From contig JBDHZV010000002.1 of NCBI GenBank assembly GCA_039812125.1, positions 1-64,000 on the forward strand: a stretch of DNA of 64,000 nucleotides. Direction: 5' to 3'. The stretch comes from Prado023 sp039812125. Lineage in GTDB: Bacteria; Actinomycetota; Actinomycetes; S36-B12; CAIYMF01. Under the pieces are notes generated by a model. That model was given only the letters and a program-made list of their open reading frames with translations. It was not told the origin of the DNA and searched no databases. Positions within the stretch are counted from its first letter, which is position 1. Each line of letters starts with the position of its first letter. A program made the position numbers and the translations under genes. Positions 35,992 to 45,470 of this stretch are shown here, piece by piece.

Positions 35992-36449
35992 CCCGCCGCG
36001 TCCGGCTGGCACACAGTGTGGTCGTGGCAGCCTCCGCGCAGGAGTGCTTCGACGCCCTCGTCGACTGGCCCGCCCAGGGACGGTGGATGATGCTGACCGC
36101 TGTCACCGCCGACGGCCCGGCGGCCGGCCCGGGTGGGCGGCTGACCGCAGTGACCGGCCGGGGCCGGGTGGCGCTGGTGGACACCATGGAGATCACGGGG
36201 TGGGATCGGCCCCGTCGGGTCGAGGTCCTGCACACCGGCCGGGTGGTGCGCGGACCCGGCGCCATGGAGGTGCTGCCGCTTCCCGACGGGCGCACCCGGG
36301 TGGTCTGGAGCGAGGACCTGGAGCTGCCGCTGGGAGCCGTCGGCCGGGCCGGCTTCGCCGTGTTGCGCCCGCTCGTGGCGCTCGGCGTGACGCGCAGCCT
36401 GGCCCGGTTCGCCGCCCTGGTGGCCGCCGGGCAGATCGGCTCCGGCTGA
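35988..36449 (+). CDS. SRPBCC (START/Bet v1-like) ligand-binding protein
   Basis: A 153-residue protein with the helix-grip layout of polyketide-cyclase/dehydrase-like SRPBCC proteins: HSVVVAASAQECFDALVDWPAQGRWM at the start (short motif FDALVDWPAQ), a beta-rich middle with VVWSEDLELP, and a long C-terminal helix ending LARFAALVAAG. It likely binds a hydrophobic ligand; no enzyme activity can be claimed. GTG 35988 overlaps the stop of the DivIVA-like gene by 4 nt, so translation is coupled. Confidence 0.8.
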   Translation: MTRRVRLAHSVVVAASAQECFDALVDWPAQGRWMMLTAVTADGPAAGPGGRLTAVTGRGRVALVDTMEITGWDRPRRVEVLHTGRVVRGPGAMEVLPLPDGRTRVVWSEDLELPLGAVGRAGFAVLRPLVALGVTRSLARFAALVAAGQIGSG

Positions 36450-36492
36450 CCCCCGTCGGTGCGTGGGATCCCCCGAATCCCCCGCCATGGGG

Positions 36493-36498
36493 GATAAT
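36493..36498 (+). promoter_or_regulatory. -10-like GATAAT upstream of DUF3117 gene
   Basis: GATAAT is flanked by G5 and C5 runs, giving an imperfect inverted repeat around it. It lies 51 nt upstream of ATG 36550. No clear -35 is seen. Confidence 0.4.
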
Positions 36499-36549
36499 GC
36501 CCCCAGCGGACCAGAGCGGGGACGCTGGCCAACGGAAAGGGGTTCGCAG

Positions 36550-36717
36550 ATGGCGGCCATGAAGCCACGCACGGGTGACGGCCCGCTGGAGGTGACCAAG
36601 GAGGGCCGCGGAATCGTCATGCGCGTCCCCCTGGAGGGCGGCGGCCGCCTTGTCGTCGAGCTCTCGGCCGACGAGGCGCGTGACCTCGGCAGCCAGCTCT
36701 CCGAGGTTGCCGGCTAG
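36550..36717 (+). CDS. DUF3117 small conserved protein
   Basis: A 55-residue protein matching the strongly conserved actinobacterial DUF3117: AAMKPRTGDGPLEVTKEGRGIV (short motif KPRTGDGPLE) followed by RVPLEGGGRLVVELS and ADEARDLGSQL. The function is not known to me. It sits in the same relative position as M. tuberculosis Rv1211. ATG 36550 follows an AAAGGGG site. A strong terminator follows, so it is a monocistronic message. Confidence 0.92.
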   Translation: MAAMKPRTGDGPLEVTKEGRGIVMRVPLEGGGRLVVELSADEARDLGSQLSEVAG

Positions 36718-36734
36718 CTCCTCCAGCGCATCGG

Positions 36735-36778
36735 GAACCCCGCAACCCCCGTCCGATGACGGTACGGTTGCGGGGTTC
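36735..36778 (+). terminator. Intrinsic-type terminator after DUF3117 gene
   Basis: A perfect 13-bp stem (36735-36747 with 36766-36778) encloses an 18-nt loop that contains its own 5-bp hairpin (CCGTC-CGAT-GACGG, 36749-36762). A T-rich tail TTCTTCGTCGT follows. This is the most convincing terminator in the window. Confidence 0.75.
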
Positions 36779-36800
36779 TTCGTCGTCCGGAAGGGGTCGC

Positions 36801-38299
<1,499 letters not shown>

Positions 38300-38303
<4 letters not shown>

Positions 38304-38962
38304 CTGCCCGGGGCGCGGTCCCGGAGCACGGCGACGAGCAGGCCGTCGCCGACCGGCAGCAGGGCCGGGGTCAGCCGCTCGTCGCCGCGGATCGCGGCGA
38401 CCACGGCCCGCAGGTCCACCGTCTGCGGGTCACGCTGGGCGGGGTCCGCGACCTTGTCGTGCCACAGGGTGTTGTCCAGGACCACCGCGCCCCCCGGGCG
38501 CAGCAGCCGCAGGGCCTGCTCCAGGCAGGCCGCGTACTCGGACTTGTCGCCGTCGATGAACACCAGGTCGTACCCGGAGTCGGTCAGGCGGGGCAGGACC
38601 TCGAGCGCCCGCCCCGTGATCAGCCGCGCCCGCGACGGCGCGATCCCGGACGCGGTGAACGTGGCCCGGGCCACCCGCTGGTGCTCGGCCTCGACGTCGA
38701 CGCTGGTCAGGATCCCGTCCGGGCGCATCCCGCGCAGCAGGGCCAGTCCGGAGACCCCGGCCCCGGTGCCGACCTCGACCACGTGGTGCGCGCCCAGCAG
38801 GGCCGCGATGACGGTCAGCGCGGTGGCCGCGCCCTGGCCGACTGCTGGGCACCCGAGCTCCTCGGCGCGCATCCGGGCCTCGGCGACGACGTCGTCCTCC
38901 GCCAGCCAGTGCTCGGCGAAGCTCCAGCTGGCGGTGCTCGGGGGGGTCACGGCGGCGCACAT
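38300..38962 (-). CDS. Class I SAM-dependent O-methyltransferase
   Basis: A 220-residue methyltransferase of the caffeoyl-CoA/catechol type. VVEVGTGAGVSGLALL is the SAM-binding loop (motif I), SVDVEAEH the acidic ribose-binding strand, FIDGDKSEY the metal-binding region, and VLDNTLWHDKV the second metal site. M. tuberculosis Rv1220c in the same neighbourhood belongs to this group. ATG 38962 is 9 nt after GAAAGG; GTG 38971 is also possible. A TACGCT hexamer at 39000-39005 could be its promoter. The acceptor is unknown. Confidence 0.9.
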
Positions 38963-39107
38963 CGGCGGCACCCTTTCGTCGCGGGGCGTGTGGGGCCCAA
39001 GCGTAACGGCCGGGATCGAACCGGGACGCCATGGCGCCGGGCCCTTCCCGGGTGCGGCGATTACCGGACCCGAACGTTGCCCGGACCGGGGCTGCGGGCG
39101 CCATCCC

Positions 39108-39113
39108 TACAGT
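39108..39113 (+). promoter_or_regulatory. -10 hexamer TACAGT, leaderless start of htrA
   Basis: TACAGT is followed by 6 nt and GTG 39120. This supports the GTG start over ATG 39147, which lacks a good ribosome-binding site. Confidence 0.45.
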
Positions 39114-39119
39114 GCTGGT

Positions 39120-40610
39120 GTGACGACGACGCGCGATGATGGCCCCATGGACGACAGCCGCCCCGCCGAGCGCCCCGACGGCGAATCCCAGCCCCAGCCC
39201 AGCGGCTGGGACCCGGGCCCCGACTCCGGACCGGCGGCCCAGGGGTGGGAGCAGCCCACCGCCTGGCAGGCGCCCTACGGAAGCGGCGAGGCCAGCTACG
39301 CCGCCCCCGACGCTGCGGCGACGGCCCAGCAGCAGCCCTTCGGCTACGAGGCCCCGCAGGCGCCGGCGCCGACCTGGGACCCCGCCACCTCCACCTGGGT
39401 GCAGCACCCCCAGCCCGGAGCCCACGGCTGGACCCAGGGGCAGCAGGGCCAGCCCGGTGGCTACGCCGGCTGGTCGGACACCTCCGTCCTGCCCCCCGCG
39501 GGCGGCGCGGGTGCGCCCGCACCGGCTGCCGCGGCCGACCGCCCCCGGCGATCCCGAACCCTCCCGGTCCTGGCCATGGCCGCCCTCGTCGGGCTGCTCG
39601 CCGGGGGCGTCGGCGGGTACGTGGGCGCGCAGGCCGGCGACAGCTCGGGTCCCGGCACGTCGGTGACGCTGCCGCAGGCGGCCTCGGGCACGTCCCAGCG
39701 CCCCGACGGCTCGATCGCGGCGATCGCGGCGAAGGTCAGCCCGGCGGTGGTCTCGATCGCCGTGTCCGACCAGAGCGGCGAGGGGACCGGCTCCGGGTTC
39801 GTCATCCGCACGGACGGCTACATCCTGACCAACAACCACGTCGTGGAGTCCGCGGTGGACGGCGGCACCATCAAGGTGGACTTCCCGGATGGCCGCTCGT
39901 TCGACGCCACAGTCGTCGGCCGCGACCAGTCCTACGACCTGGCCGTGATCAAGGTGGACGCCTCCGACCTGCCGGCCGTCACGCTGGGCAACTCCGACGA
40001 CCTCGTGGTCGGCGACACGGCGATCGCCATCGGCAGCCCGCTGGGGCTGGACGGCACCGTCACCGCCGGGATCATCAGCGCGCTGAACCGCCCGGTCACG
40101 GCCGGTGGGCAGGGGGAGACCTCCTTCATCAACGCGATCCAGACCGACGCGGCCATCAACCCCGGCAACTCCGGCGGCGCCCTGCTCAACTCGGCAGGCG
40201 CGGTCATCGGGGTCAACTCGGCCATCGCCACGCTCGGGGACGGCAGTGGCCAGAGCGGGTCGATCGGCCTGGGCTTCGCGATCCCCATCAACCAGGCCAA
40301 GCGGATCGCCGAGGAGCTCATCGGCACGGGGAAGTCGACCAAGCCGATCATCGGCGTGACCCTGGACCTGCAGTACGCCGGCGAGGGTGCCAAGGTGCGG
40401 ACCGTCACAGCCGGCGGACCGGCCGACAAGGCCGGCATCGAGGACGGCGACGTGATCGTGAAGTTCGACGGTGACCCCGTGGCGGACTCCACGCAGCTGG
40501 TCGTCGACATCCGGGCCAAGAACCCCGGGGACGCGGTGGAGCTGACCGTCGAGCGCGGCGGCGACACCAAGGAGATCACCGTGACGCTCGGCTCGGACTC
40601 GTCGCAGTAG
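39120..40610 (+). CDS. htrA: HtrA/DegP-type membrane-anchored serine protease
   Basis: A 496-residue protein. A Pro/Gln/Gly/Ala-rich cytoplasmic region (about 1-145) precedes one membrane helix (about 147-170), then a trypsin-like domain with His240 (TNNHVV), Asp273 (SYDLAVI) and Ser351 (NPGNSGGA), and a C-terminal PDZ domain. It degrades misfolded or regulatory proteins outside the membrane. In mycobacteria the gene lies in sigE-rseA-htrA-tatB; here htrA-tatB is kept but sigE and rseA are absent upstream. The ATG at 39147 would shorten the protein by 9 residues. Confidence 0.92.
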   Translation: MTTTRDDGPMDDSRPAERPDGESQPQPSGWDPGPDSGPAAQGWEQPTAWQAPYGSGEASYAAPDAAATAQQQPFGYEAPQAPAPTWDPATSTWVQHPQPGAHGWTQGQQGQPGGYAGWSDTSVLPPAGGAGAPAPAAAADRPRRSRTLPVLAMAALVGLLAGGVGGYVGAQAGDSSGPGTSVTLPQAASGTSQRPDGSIAAIAAKVSPAVVSIAVSDQSGEGTGSGFVIRTDGYILTNNHVVESAVDGGTIKVDFPDGRSFDATVVGRDQSYDLAVIKVDASDLPAVTLGNSDDLVVGDTAIAIGSPLGLDGTVTAGIISALNRPVTAGGQGETSFINAIQTDAAINPGNSGGALLNSAGAVIGVNSAIATLGDGSGQSGSIGLGFAIPINQAKRIAEELIGTGKSTKPIIGVTLDLQYAGEGAKVRTVTAGGPADKAGIEDGDVIVKFDGDPVADSTQLVVDIRAKNPGDAVELTVERGGDTKEITVTLGSDSSQ

Positions 40611-40619
40611 CGCGCGACG

Positions 40620-40625
40620 TAGGCT
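40620..40625 (+). promoter_or_regulatory. -10 hexamer TAGGCT, leaderless start of tatB
   Basis: TAGGCT is followed by 6 nt and GTG 40632, inside the 21-bp gap after htrA. tatB could therefore have its own leaderless transcript besides readthrough. Confidence 0.45.
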
Positions 40626-40631
40626 GGGGCG

Positions 40632-41168
40632 GTGCTGTTCGACATCGGTCTGGGGGAGTTGCTGCTCATCGCGGTGCTGGCCCTGCTCGTGTTCGGACCG
40701 GACCGCCTCCCGCGCGCCGCGGCCGATGCCGCCAAGCTGCTGCGCCAGGTCCGCACGGCGGCGACGTCGGCTCGCCGGGACCTGGTCGATGCGGCCGGGC
40801 TCGACGGCCAGGACGAGCTCTCGAGCGCCCTGCGCGACCTGAAGGACCTGGACCCGCGCCGGGTCCTGGGCAGCATCCTCGACGACCCCGGGGTGCAGGC
40901 CCCGGACGCCGCTGCGGGGCCGGCCTCGGCCCGTCCCGCCGGTTCGCAGCCCGGCGCACCACAGACCCCCGGGGCAGCACGGCAGGCCGCCAACCCCGGG
41001 CCCACTGCTGGGTCGGGGACCGGACCGGGGTCGGCTGGTCCCGTCCTCGACCCAGCTCGTGGCGGCGACCGGACACCAGCTCCGGCGGCGGGGCAGCCCT
41101 CGGCAGGGACCGGACCGGGTGCCGCCAGCGCCGACGACGTGGGTGCCGTGGACCAGGACTGGACCTAG
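40632..41168 (+). CDS. tatB: Sec-independent translocase protein TatB
   Basis: A 178-residue protein: a short extracytoplasmic end with the conserved Glu in GLGELLLI, one membrane helix, the hinge FGPDRLP, and an amphipathic helix PRAAADAAKLLRQVR (short form AAADAAKLLRQ). A long Pro/Gly/Ala-rich disordered tail follows. TatB with TatC forms the twin-arginine signal receptor. Its position after htrA matches mycobacterial tatB rather than the tatA-tatC locus. GTG 40632 is the start. Confidence 0.92.
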   Translation: MLFDIGLGELLLIAVLALLVFGPDRLPRAAADAAKLLRQVRTAATSARRDLVDAAGLDGQDELSSALRDLKDLDPRRVLGSILDDPGVQAPDAAAGPASARPAGSQPGAPQTPGAARQAANPGPTAGSGTGPGSAGPVLDPARGGDRTPAPAAGQPSAGTGPGAASADDVGAVDQDWT

Positions 41169-41200
41169 TGCGTGGTGCTGCGCCACCCAGTCCCCCCGGT

Positions 41201-41280
41201 CCGGTCAGGACCGGGCAGCGGGGGTGAGGCCCAGCCGGGTCGCGGCCCGGTCAGGACCGGGTAGCGGGGGTGAGGCCCAG
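41201..41280 (-). repeat. 34-bp direct repeat duplicating the 3' end of mrp
   Basis: Positions 41201-41234 and 41247-41280 are identical except for one base (41216 C against 41262 T), with a 46-bp period. The downstream copy on the plus strand holds the mrp stop and last codons; the other copy lies just beyond the stop. The 12-bp spacer also resembles an mrp segment (encoding AATRLG-like residues). Confidence 0.85.
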
Positions 41281-42381
41281 CGACATCCCGGACAGGCCGC
41301 GAGGGCGCCGGCCCAGGCGGGTCGCGACGCCGCGCAGCACCTCAGCGGCCGGGGAGGTGGGCTCGGCCAGGACCAGCGGCTCGCCGTTGTCGCCGCCCTC
41401 GCGCAGTCGCACGTCGAAGGGCACCCGGCCCAGCAGCGGCACGTCGGCGCCCAGCTCCCCCGAGAGCACGGCTGCCACGGTGGCCCCGCCACCGGCGCCG
41501 AAGATGTCGACGACCTCACCGCAGTGGGGGCAGGGGAAGCCGCTCATGTTCTCGATCACCCCGGCGACGCGCTGCTGGGTCTCGCGCGCCACCATGCCGG
41601 CGCGCACCGCCACCTCGGCGGCCGCCGTCTGCGGTGTGGTGACGACGACGATCTCGGCCGAGGGCAGCAGCTTGGCAGCGGAGATGGCCACGTCCCCGGT
41701 CCCCGGGGGCAGGTCCAGCAGCAGCACGTCGAGGTCGCCCCACCAGACGTCGGCGAGGAACTGCTCGAGCGCCCGGTGCAGCATGGGACCGCGCCAGGTC
41801 ACCGGCTCGATGACGCCGCCACGCTTGAAGGGCAGGATCGAGATGACCCGGACGCCGCGTGCGACCGGCGGCATGATCAGGCCCTCGACCCGGGTCGGCA
41901 GGCCGGTCACGCCGAGCATCCGCGGGATGCTGTGGCCGTACACGTCGGCGTCCACCACGCCCACGGCCAGGCCCTGGGCGGCCATCGAGACGGCCAGGTT
42001 GGCGGTGACCGAGGACTTGCCGACGCCGCCCTTGCCCGACGCGATCAGGTACACGCGGGTCAGCGAACCGGGCTGTGCGAACGGGATCTCCCGCTGGGGC
42101 CCACCGAGGTGCTCGCGCAGGGCCCGGCGCTGCTCATCGCTCATGACGTCCAGCGCAACGGTGACCTCGGTGACGCCCGCCAGGCCCGCCACCGCGGCGG
42201 TGACGCGGGAGGTGATCTCGTCGCGCATCGGGCACCCCGCGACGGTGAGGTACACCTCGACGTGCACCGCGCCACCGGTGATCGTGATGTCCTTGACCAT
42301 CCCGAGCTCGGTGATGGGGCGGTGGATCTCGGGGTCCTGGACCCCGGCGAGGGCGGACTCGACCTGTTCACGCGTGGGCAT
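41251..42381 (-). CDS. mrp: Mrp/NBP35-type iron-sulfur cluster carrier ATPase
   Basis: A 376-residue protein: an N-terminal MIP18/DUF59 domain (about 1-85, VQDPEIHRPITELGMV) and a deviant Walker P-loop ATPase with SGKGGVGKSS, a DADVYGHSIP switch, PPGTGD, and the cluster-binding CPHC pair. It assembles and transfers Fe-S clusters in the cytoplasm. ATG 42381 is 6 nt after TAGGGT, predicting leaderless mRNA. It occupies the same conserved neighbourhood as Rv1229c. Its 3' end is partly duplicated. Confidence 0.94.
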   Translation of the reverse strand: MPTREQVESALAGVQDPEIHRPITELGMVKDITITGGAVHVEVYLTVAGCPMRDEITSRVTAAVAGLAGVTEVTVALDVMSDEQRRALREHLGGPQREIPFAQPGSLTRVYLIASGKGGVGKSSVTANLAVSMAAQGLAVGVVDADVYGHSIPRMLGVTGLPTRVEGLIMPPVARGVRVISILPFKRGGVIEPVTWRGPMLHRALEQFLADVWWGDLDVLLLDLPPGTGDVAISAAKLLPSAEIVVVTTPQTAAAEVAVRAGMVARETQQRVAGVIENMSGFPCPHCGEVVDIFGAGGGATVAAVLSGELGADVPLLGRVPFDVRLREGGDNGEPLVLAEPTSPAAEVLRGVATRLGRRPRGLSGMSLGLTPATRS

Positions 42382-42387
42382 GGGTCA

Positions 42388-42393
42388 ACCCTA
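42388..42393 (-). promoter_or_regulatory. -10 hexamer TAGGGT, leaderless start of mrp
   Basis: The minus strand reads TAGGGT, 6 nt, ATG 42381, within the 67-bp gap after glgP. Confidence 0.5.
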
Positions 42394-42448
42394 TGTCCGA
42401 TCCCGCGGCGGTGATCCCACCCCTGGGGGCCCGACCGCCGATGGGACG

Positions 42449-44884
42449 CTACTGCCAGATCCGGGCGAGGTAGTCGCGAACGGCGCGGTCCGACGAGAAG
42501 TACCCGGCGCGGGCGGTGTTGCGGATCGACCGCGCGGTCCACGCCGCTGGGTCGGCCCACAGGGCGTCGGCGCGCTCCTGGGCATCGAGGTAGGACCGGT
42601 AGTCGGCCAGGACCAGGTACTCGTCGTGCACCAGGAGGCTCTCCACGATGGGTCGGAACAGCCCGGCCTCCCCGTGCGGGGAGTAGAACCCTGAGGAGAT
42701 CTCGTCGAGCACGGCGCGCAGCTCGTCGTCGGCGACGTAGAGCGACGCGGGGTTGTACCCGGCAGCCTTGCGGGCCACCACCTCGTCCTCGCGCAGCCCG
42801 AACCGCAGGAACGCGTCGTCGCCCACGAGCTCGCGGATCTCCACGTTGGCACCGTCGAGGGTGCCGATCGTCAGGGCCCCGTTCAGCGCCAGCTTCATGT
42901 TCCCGGTCCCGGAGGCCTCCCTGCCCGCAAGCGAGATCTGCTCGGACAGGTCGGCGGCGGGGATGATCCGCTCGGCAAGGGTGACGTTGTAGTTCGCCGG
43001 GAACACGATGGACAGCCGTCCCGCCGCGGCCGGGTCGGCGGCGATGGTGGCCCCGACCTGGTTGATCAGCCGGATGATCAGCTTGGCCATCTGGTAGCCG
43101 GGCGCGGCCTTGGCGCCGAACAGCACCACCCGGGGCGTGCTGACGCCGCCCGGGTCCAGCCGCAGCCGGCGGTACAGCGTCGCCACGTGCAGCAGCTTGA
43201 GCATCTGGCGCTTGTACTCGTGCAGGCGCTTGATCATGACGTCGTACATCGGCCCGACGGGCACCTCCCGGCCGCTGCGCTGCTCCAGCAGCGCGGCCAG
43301 GGCCTGCTTGTTGGCCCGCTTGACGGCCCGCCAGCGGTCCTGGAAGGAGGGGTCGTCGGCCAGCGGCTCGAGCTCGCCCAGCCGCTCCAGGTCGGCCAGC
43401 CAGCCGTCGCCGATCGCCTCGGTGATCAGGGCGGACAGGCGGGGGTTGGCCAGCTGCAGGAACCGTCGTGGGGTCACCCCGTTGGTCACGTTGGTGAACC
43501 GTTCGGGCCACAGCTCGGCGAAGTCGCGCAGCACGGTGTCGCGCAGCAGCTGCGAGTGCAGGCCGGCCACCCCGTTGACGTGGGCGCTGCCGATCGCGGC
43601 CAGGTGGGCCATGCGCACCATGCGCTCGGGACCCTCCTGGATGATCGACATGCGGGACACCCGGGCCCCGTCGCCGGGGAAGGCCTGCTCCACCTGGCGC
43701 AGGAAGCGGGTGTTGATCGCATAGATGATCTCCAGGTGCCGCGGCAGCAGCCACGCCATGAGGTCCACCGACCAGCGCTCCAGCGCCTCGGGGAGCAGGG
43801 TGTGGCAGGTGTAGTGGAACGTGCGCCGGGTGATCTCCCACGCCGCGTCGAAGCCCAGCCCCCGCTCGTCGACCAACAGCCGCATGAGCTCCGGGATGGC
43901 GATGACCGGGTGGGTGTCGTTGAGCTGGATGGCCACCCGCTGCGGGATCTCGTCGAGCCCGACCCCCTCGCTGTCGCCGATGCGCAGCAGGTCGGCCAGC
44001 GAGCACGCCGTGAAGAAGTACTGCTGGCGCAGCCGCAGCTCCTTGCCCGCCGGGGTCGAGTCCTCGGGGTAGAGCACGCGCGAGATGTTCTCGCTCATCG
44101 ACTGCTGGCGGACCGCCTCGATGTAGTCCCCGGCGTTGAACACCTGCAGGTTGAACTGCGAGGAACCGCGGGCCTTCCACAGCCGCAGGGAGTTGACGAC
44201 GTGGTTGCGGTACCCCGGGACGAGCAGGTTGTGGGGCACCCCCAGCACCTTCTCGGCCGGCAGCCACGCACGGCGGCCGGTGTCCGGGTCGTCGACGACG
44301 TGCCCTGCGAAGCCGACCTCCACAGCGTGCTCGCGCTGACCGAACATCCACGGGTTGTCGTGGTCGAGCCACTGGTCGGGCCGCTCCACCTGGCGACCGT
44401 CCTCGAAGGACTGCTCGAAGATCCCGTACTCGTAGCAGATCCCGTACCCGACGGCCGGGCGGCCCAGGGTGGCCAGGGAGTCGGCGAAGCAGGCTGCCAA
44501 CCGGCCCAGGCCGCCGTTGCCGAGCCCGGGCTCCACCTCGAGGTCGGCCACGTCGTCCAGGTCGATCCCCAGCCCGGACATCGCCTCGCGGGCCACGTCG
44601 GCCAGCCCCGTGGCCAGCAGCGCGTTGCCCAGCTGCCGGCCCATCAGGTACTCCGCCGACAGGTACACGACCGTCCTGGCCCCGGTCGAGCCGCGGGTCC
44701 GCACGGTGTCCAGCCAGTCGGCCATCAGGCGGTCGCGCACCGTGTGGGCAAGGGCGGAGTACACGTCGCCCCGGCCGGCCCGCTCCAGGTCCACCGCTCG
44801 ATCCAGGTGCAGGTGCTCGAGGAACCGGGCGGCGAACTGCTCCGAGGTGGTGCCCGGGCCGGTGGGGGTGGCGGGGTCGGTCAT
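42449..44884 (-). CDS. glgP: Glycogen/maltodextrin phosphorylase
   Basis: An 811-residue GT35 phosphorylase. The PLP lysine is in ASGTGNMK, with EPGLGNGGLGRLAAC in the N-terminal half and the conserved VIKRLHEYKRQ (short form KRLHEYKRQ) block. It releases glucose-1-phosphate from glycogen or maltodextrin. ATG 44884 is chosen over an upstream in-frame start. A TACCGT hexamer (44922-44927) could drive it. ppgK is elsewhere in the window; glgA and glgC are not seen. Confidence 0.96.
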   Translation of the reverse strand: MTDPATPTGPGTTSEQFAARFLEHLHLDRAVDLERAGRGDVYSALAHTVRDRLMADWLDTVRTRGSTGARTVVYLSAEYLMGRQLGNALLATGLADVAREAMSGLGIDLDDVADLEVEPGLGNGGLGRLAACFADSLATLGRPAVGYGICYEYGIFEQSFEDGRQVERPDQWLDHDNPWMFGQREHAVEVGFAGHVVDDPDTGRRAWLPAEKVLGVPHNLLVPGYRNHVVNSLRLWKARGSSQFNLQVFNAGDYIEAVRQQSMSENISRVLYPEDSTPAGKELRLRQQYFFTACSLADLLRIGDSEGVGLDEIPQRVAIQLNDTHPVIAIPELMRLLVDERGLGFDAAWEITRRTFHYTCHTLLPEALERWSVDLMAWLLPRHLEIIYAINTRFLRQVEQAFPGDGARVSRMSIIQEGPERMVRMAHLAAIGSAHVNGVAGLHSQLLRDTVLRDFAELWPERFTNVTNGVTPRRFLQLANPRLSALITEAIGDGWLADLERLGELEPLADDPSFQDRWRAVKRANKQALAALLEQRSGREVPVGPMYDVMIKRLHEYKRQMLKLLHVATLYRRLRLDPGGVSTPRVVLFGAKAAPGYQMAKLIIRLINQVGATIAADPAAAGRLSIVFPANYNVTLAERIIPAADLSEQISLAGREASGTGNMKLALNGALTIGTLDGANVEIRELVGDDAFLRFGLREDEVVARKAAGYNPASLYVADDELRAVLDEISSGFYSPHGEAGLFRPIVESLLVHDEYLVLADYRSYLDAQERADALWADPAAWTARSIRNTARAGYFSSDRAVRDYLARIWQ

Positions 44885-44936
44885 GGGTGCGCCTGCCTCA
44901 CGTCGGTCGACGACCCCGCCCACGGTACGCCCCGGC

Positions 44937-45467
44937 TCAGCCCCGAGGGTCGTCGCCGGGAGCGGGTCGCCGCGACGCCGACTCCTCGGACAGCAGTGCC
45001 GTCAGCTCCTCGGCCAGGTCGCGGACCTCGCCGCGCAGGAAGTCCCGGGTCGCCAGGTCGCCCGTGGCGATCCGGATGCTGGCGATCTCCCGGGTCAGGT
45101 ACTCGGTGTCGGCGACCAGGCGCTCGGTGAGGTTGCGGTCCTCCTGGTACTGGACCCGGTCCCGGTCGGCCTGTCGGTTCTGCGCGAGCAGGATCAGGGG
45201 AGCGGCGTACGAGGCCTGCAGCGACAGCAGCAGGGTCAGGAAGATGAAGGGGTACGGGTCGAACCGCAGGTCGGGCGGGGCCAGCGTGTTCCACAGCAGC
45301 CACACGGTCACGAACACCGTCATCCACCCGAGGAACCGGGCGGAGCCGATGAACCGGGCGATGCGCTCGCTCAGCCGCCCGAACAGCTCCGGGTCGTACT
45401 GGGGTCGCAGCGACCTGCCGCGGGGTCGGGGCTGGTCCAGGCGGACGCGGGAGGTCGGTCGTGCCAC
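44937..45467 (-). CDS. DUF1003 membrane protein
   Basis: A 176-residue protein with two membrane helices (about 43-62 and 72-92) and a charged C-terminal coiled-coil tail. The WLLWNTLAPPDLRFDPYPFIFLTLLLSLQA region (short motif FDPYPFIFL) is diagnostic of DUF1003. It follows the MgtE_N/CBS gene by 3 nt, as in other actinobacteria, so the two products probably act together. The family has no assigned activity that I can rely on. Confidence 0.88.
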   Translation of the reverse strand: MARPTSRVRLDQPRPRGRSLRPQYDPELFGRLSERIARFIGSARFLGWMTVFVTVWLLWNTLAPPDLRFDPYPFIFLTLLLSLQASYAAPLILLAQNRQADRDRVQYQEDRNLTERLVADTEYLTREIASIRIATGDLATRDFLRGEVRDLAEELTALLSEESASRRPAPGDDPRG

Positions 45468-45470
45468 GGC

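Noticed and set aside
38430..41186. 918-residue antisense frame over htrA and tatB
   Set aside because: Shadow of GC-rich genes on the other strand; no start with a ribosome-binding site and no domain.
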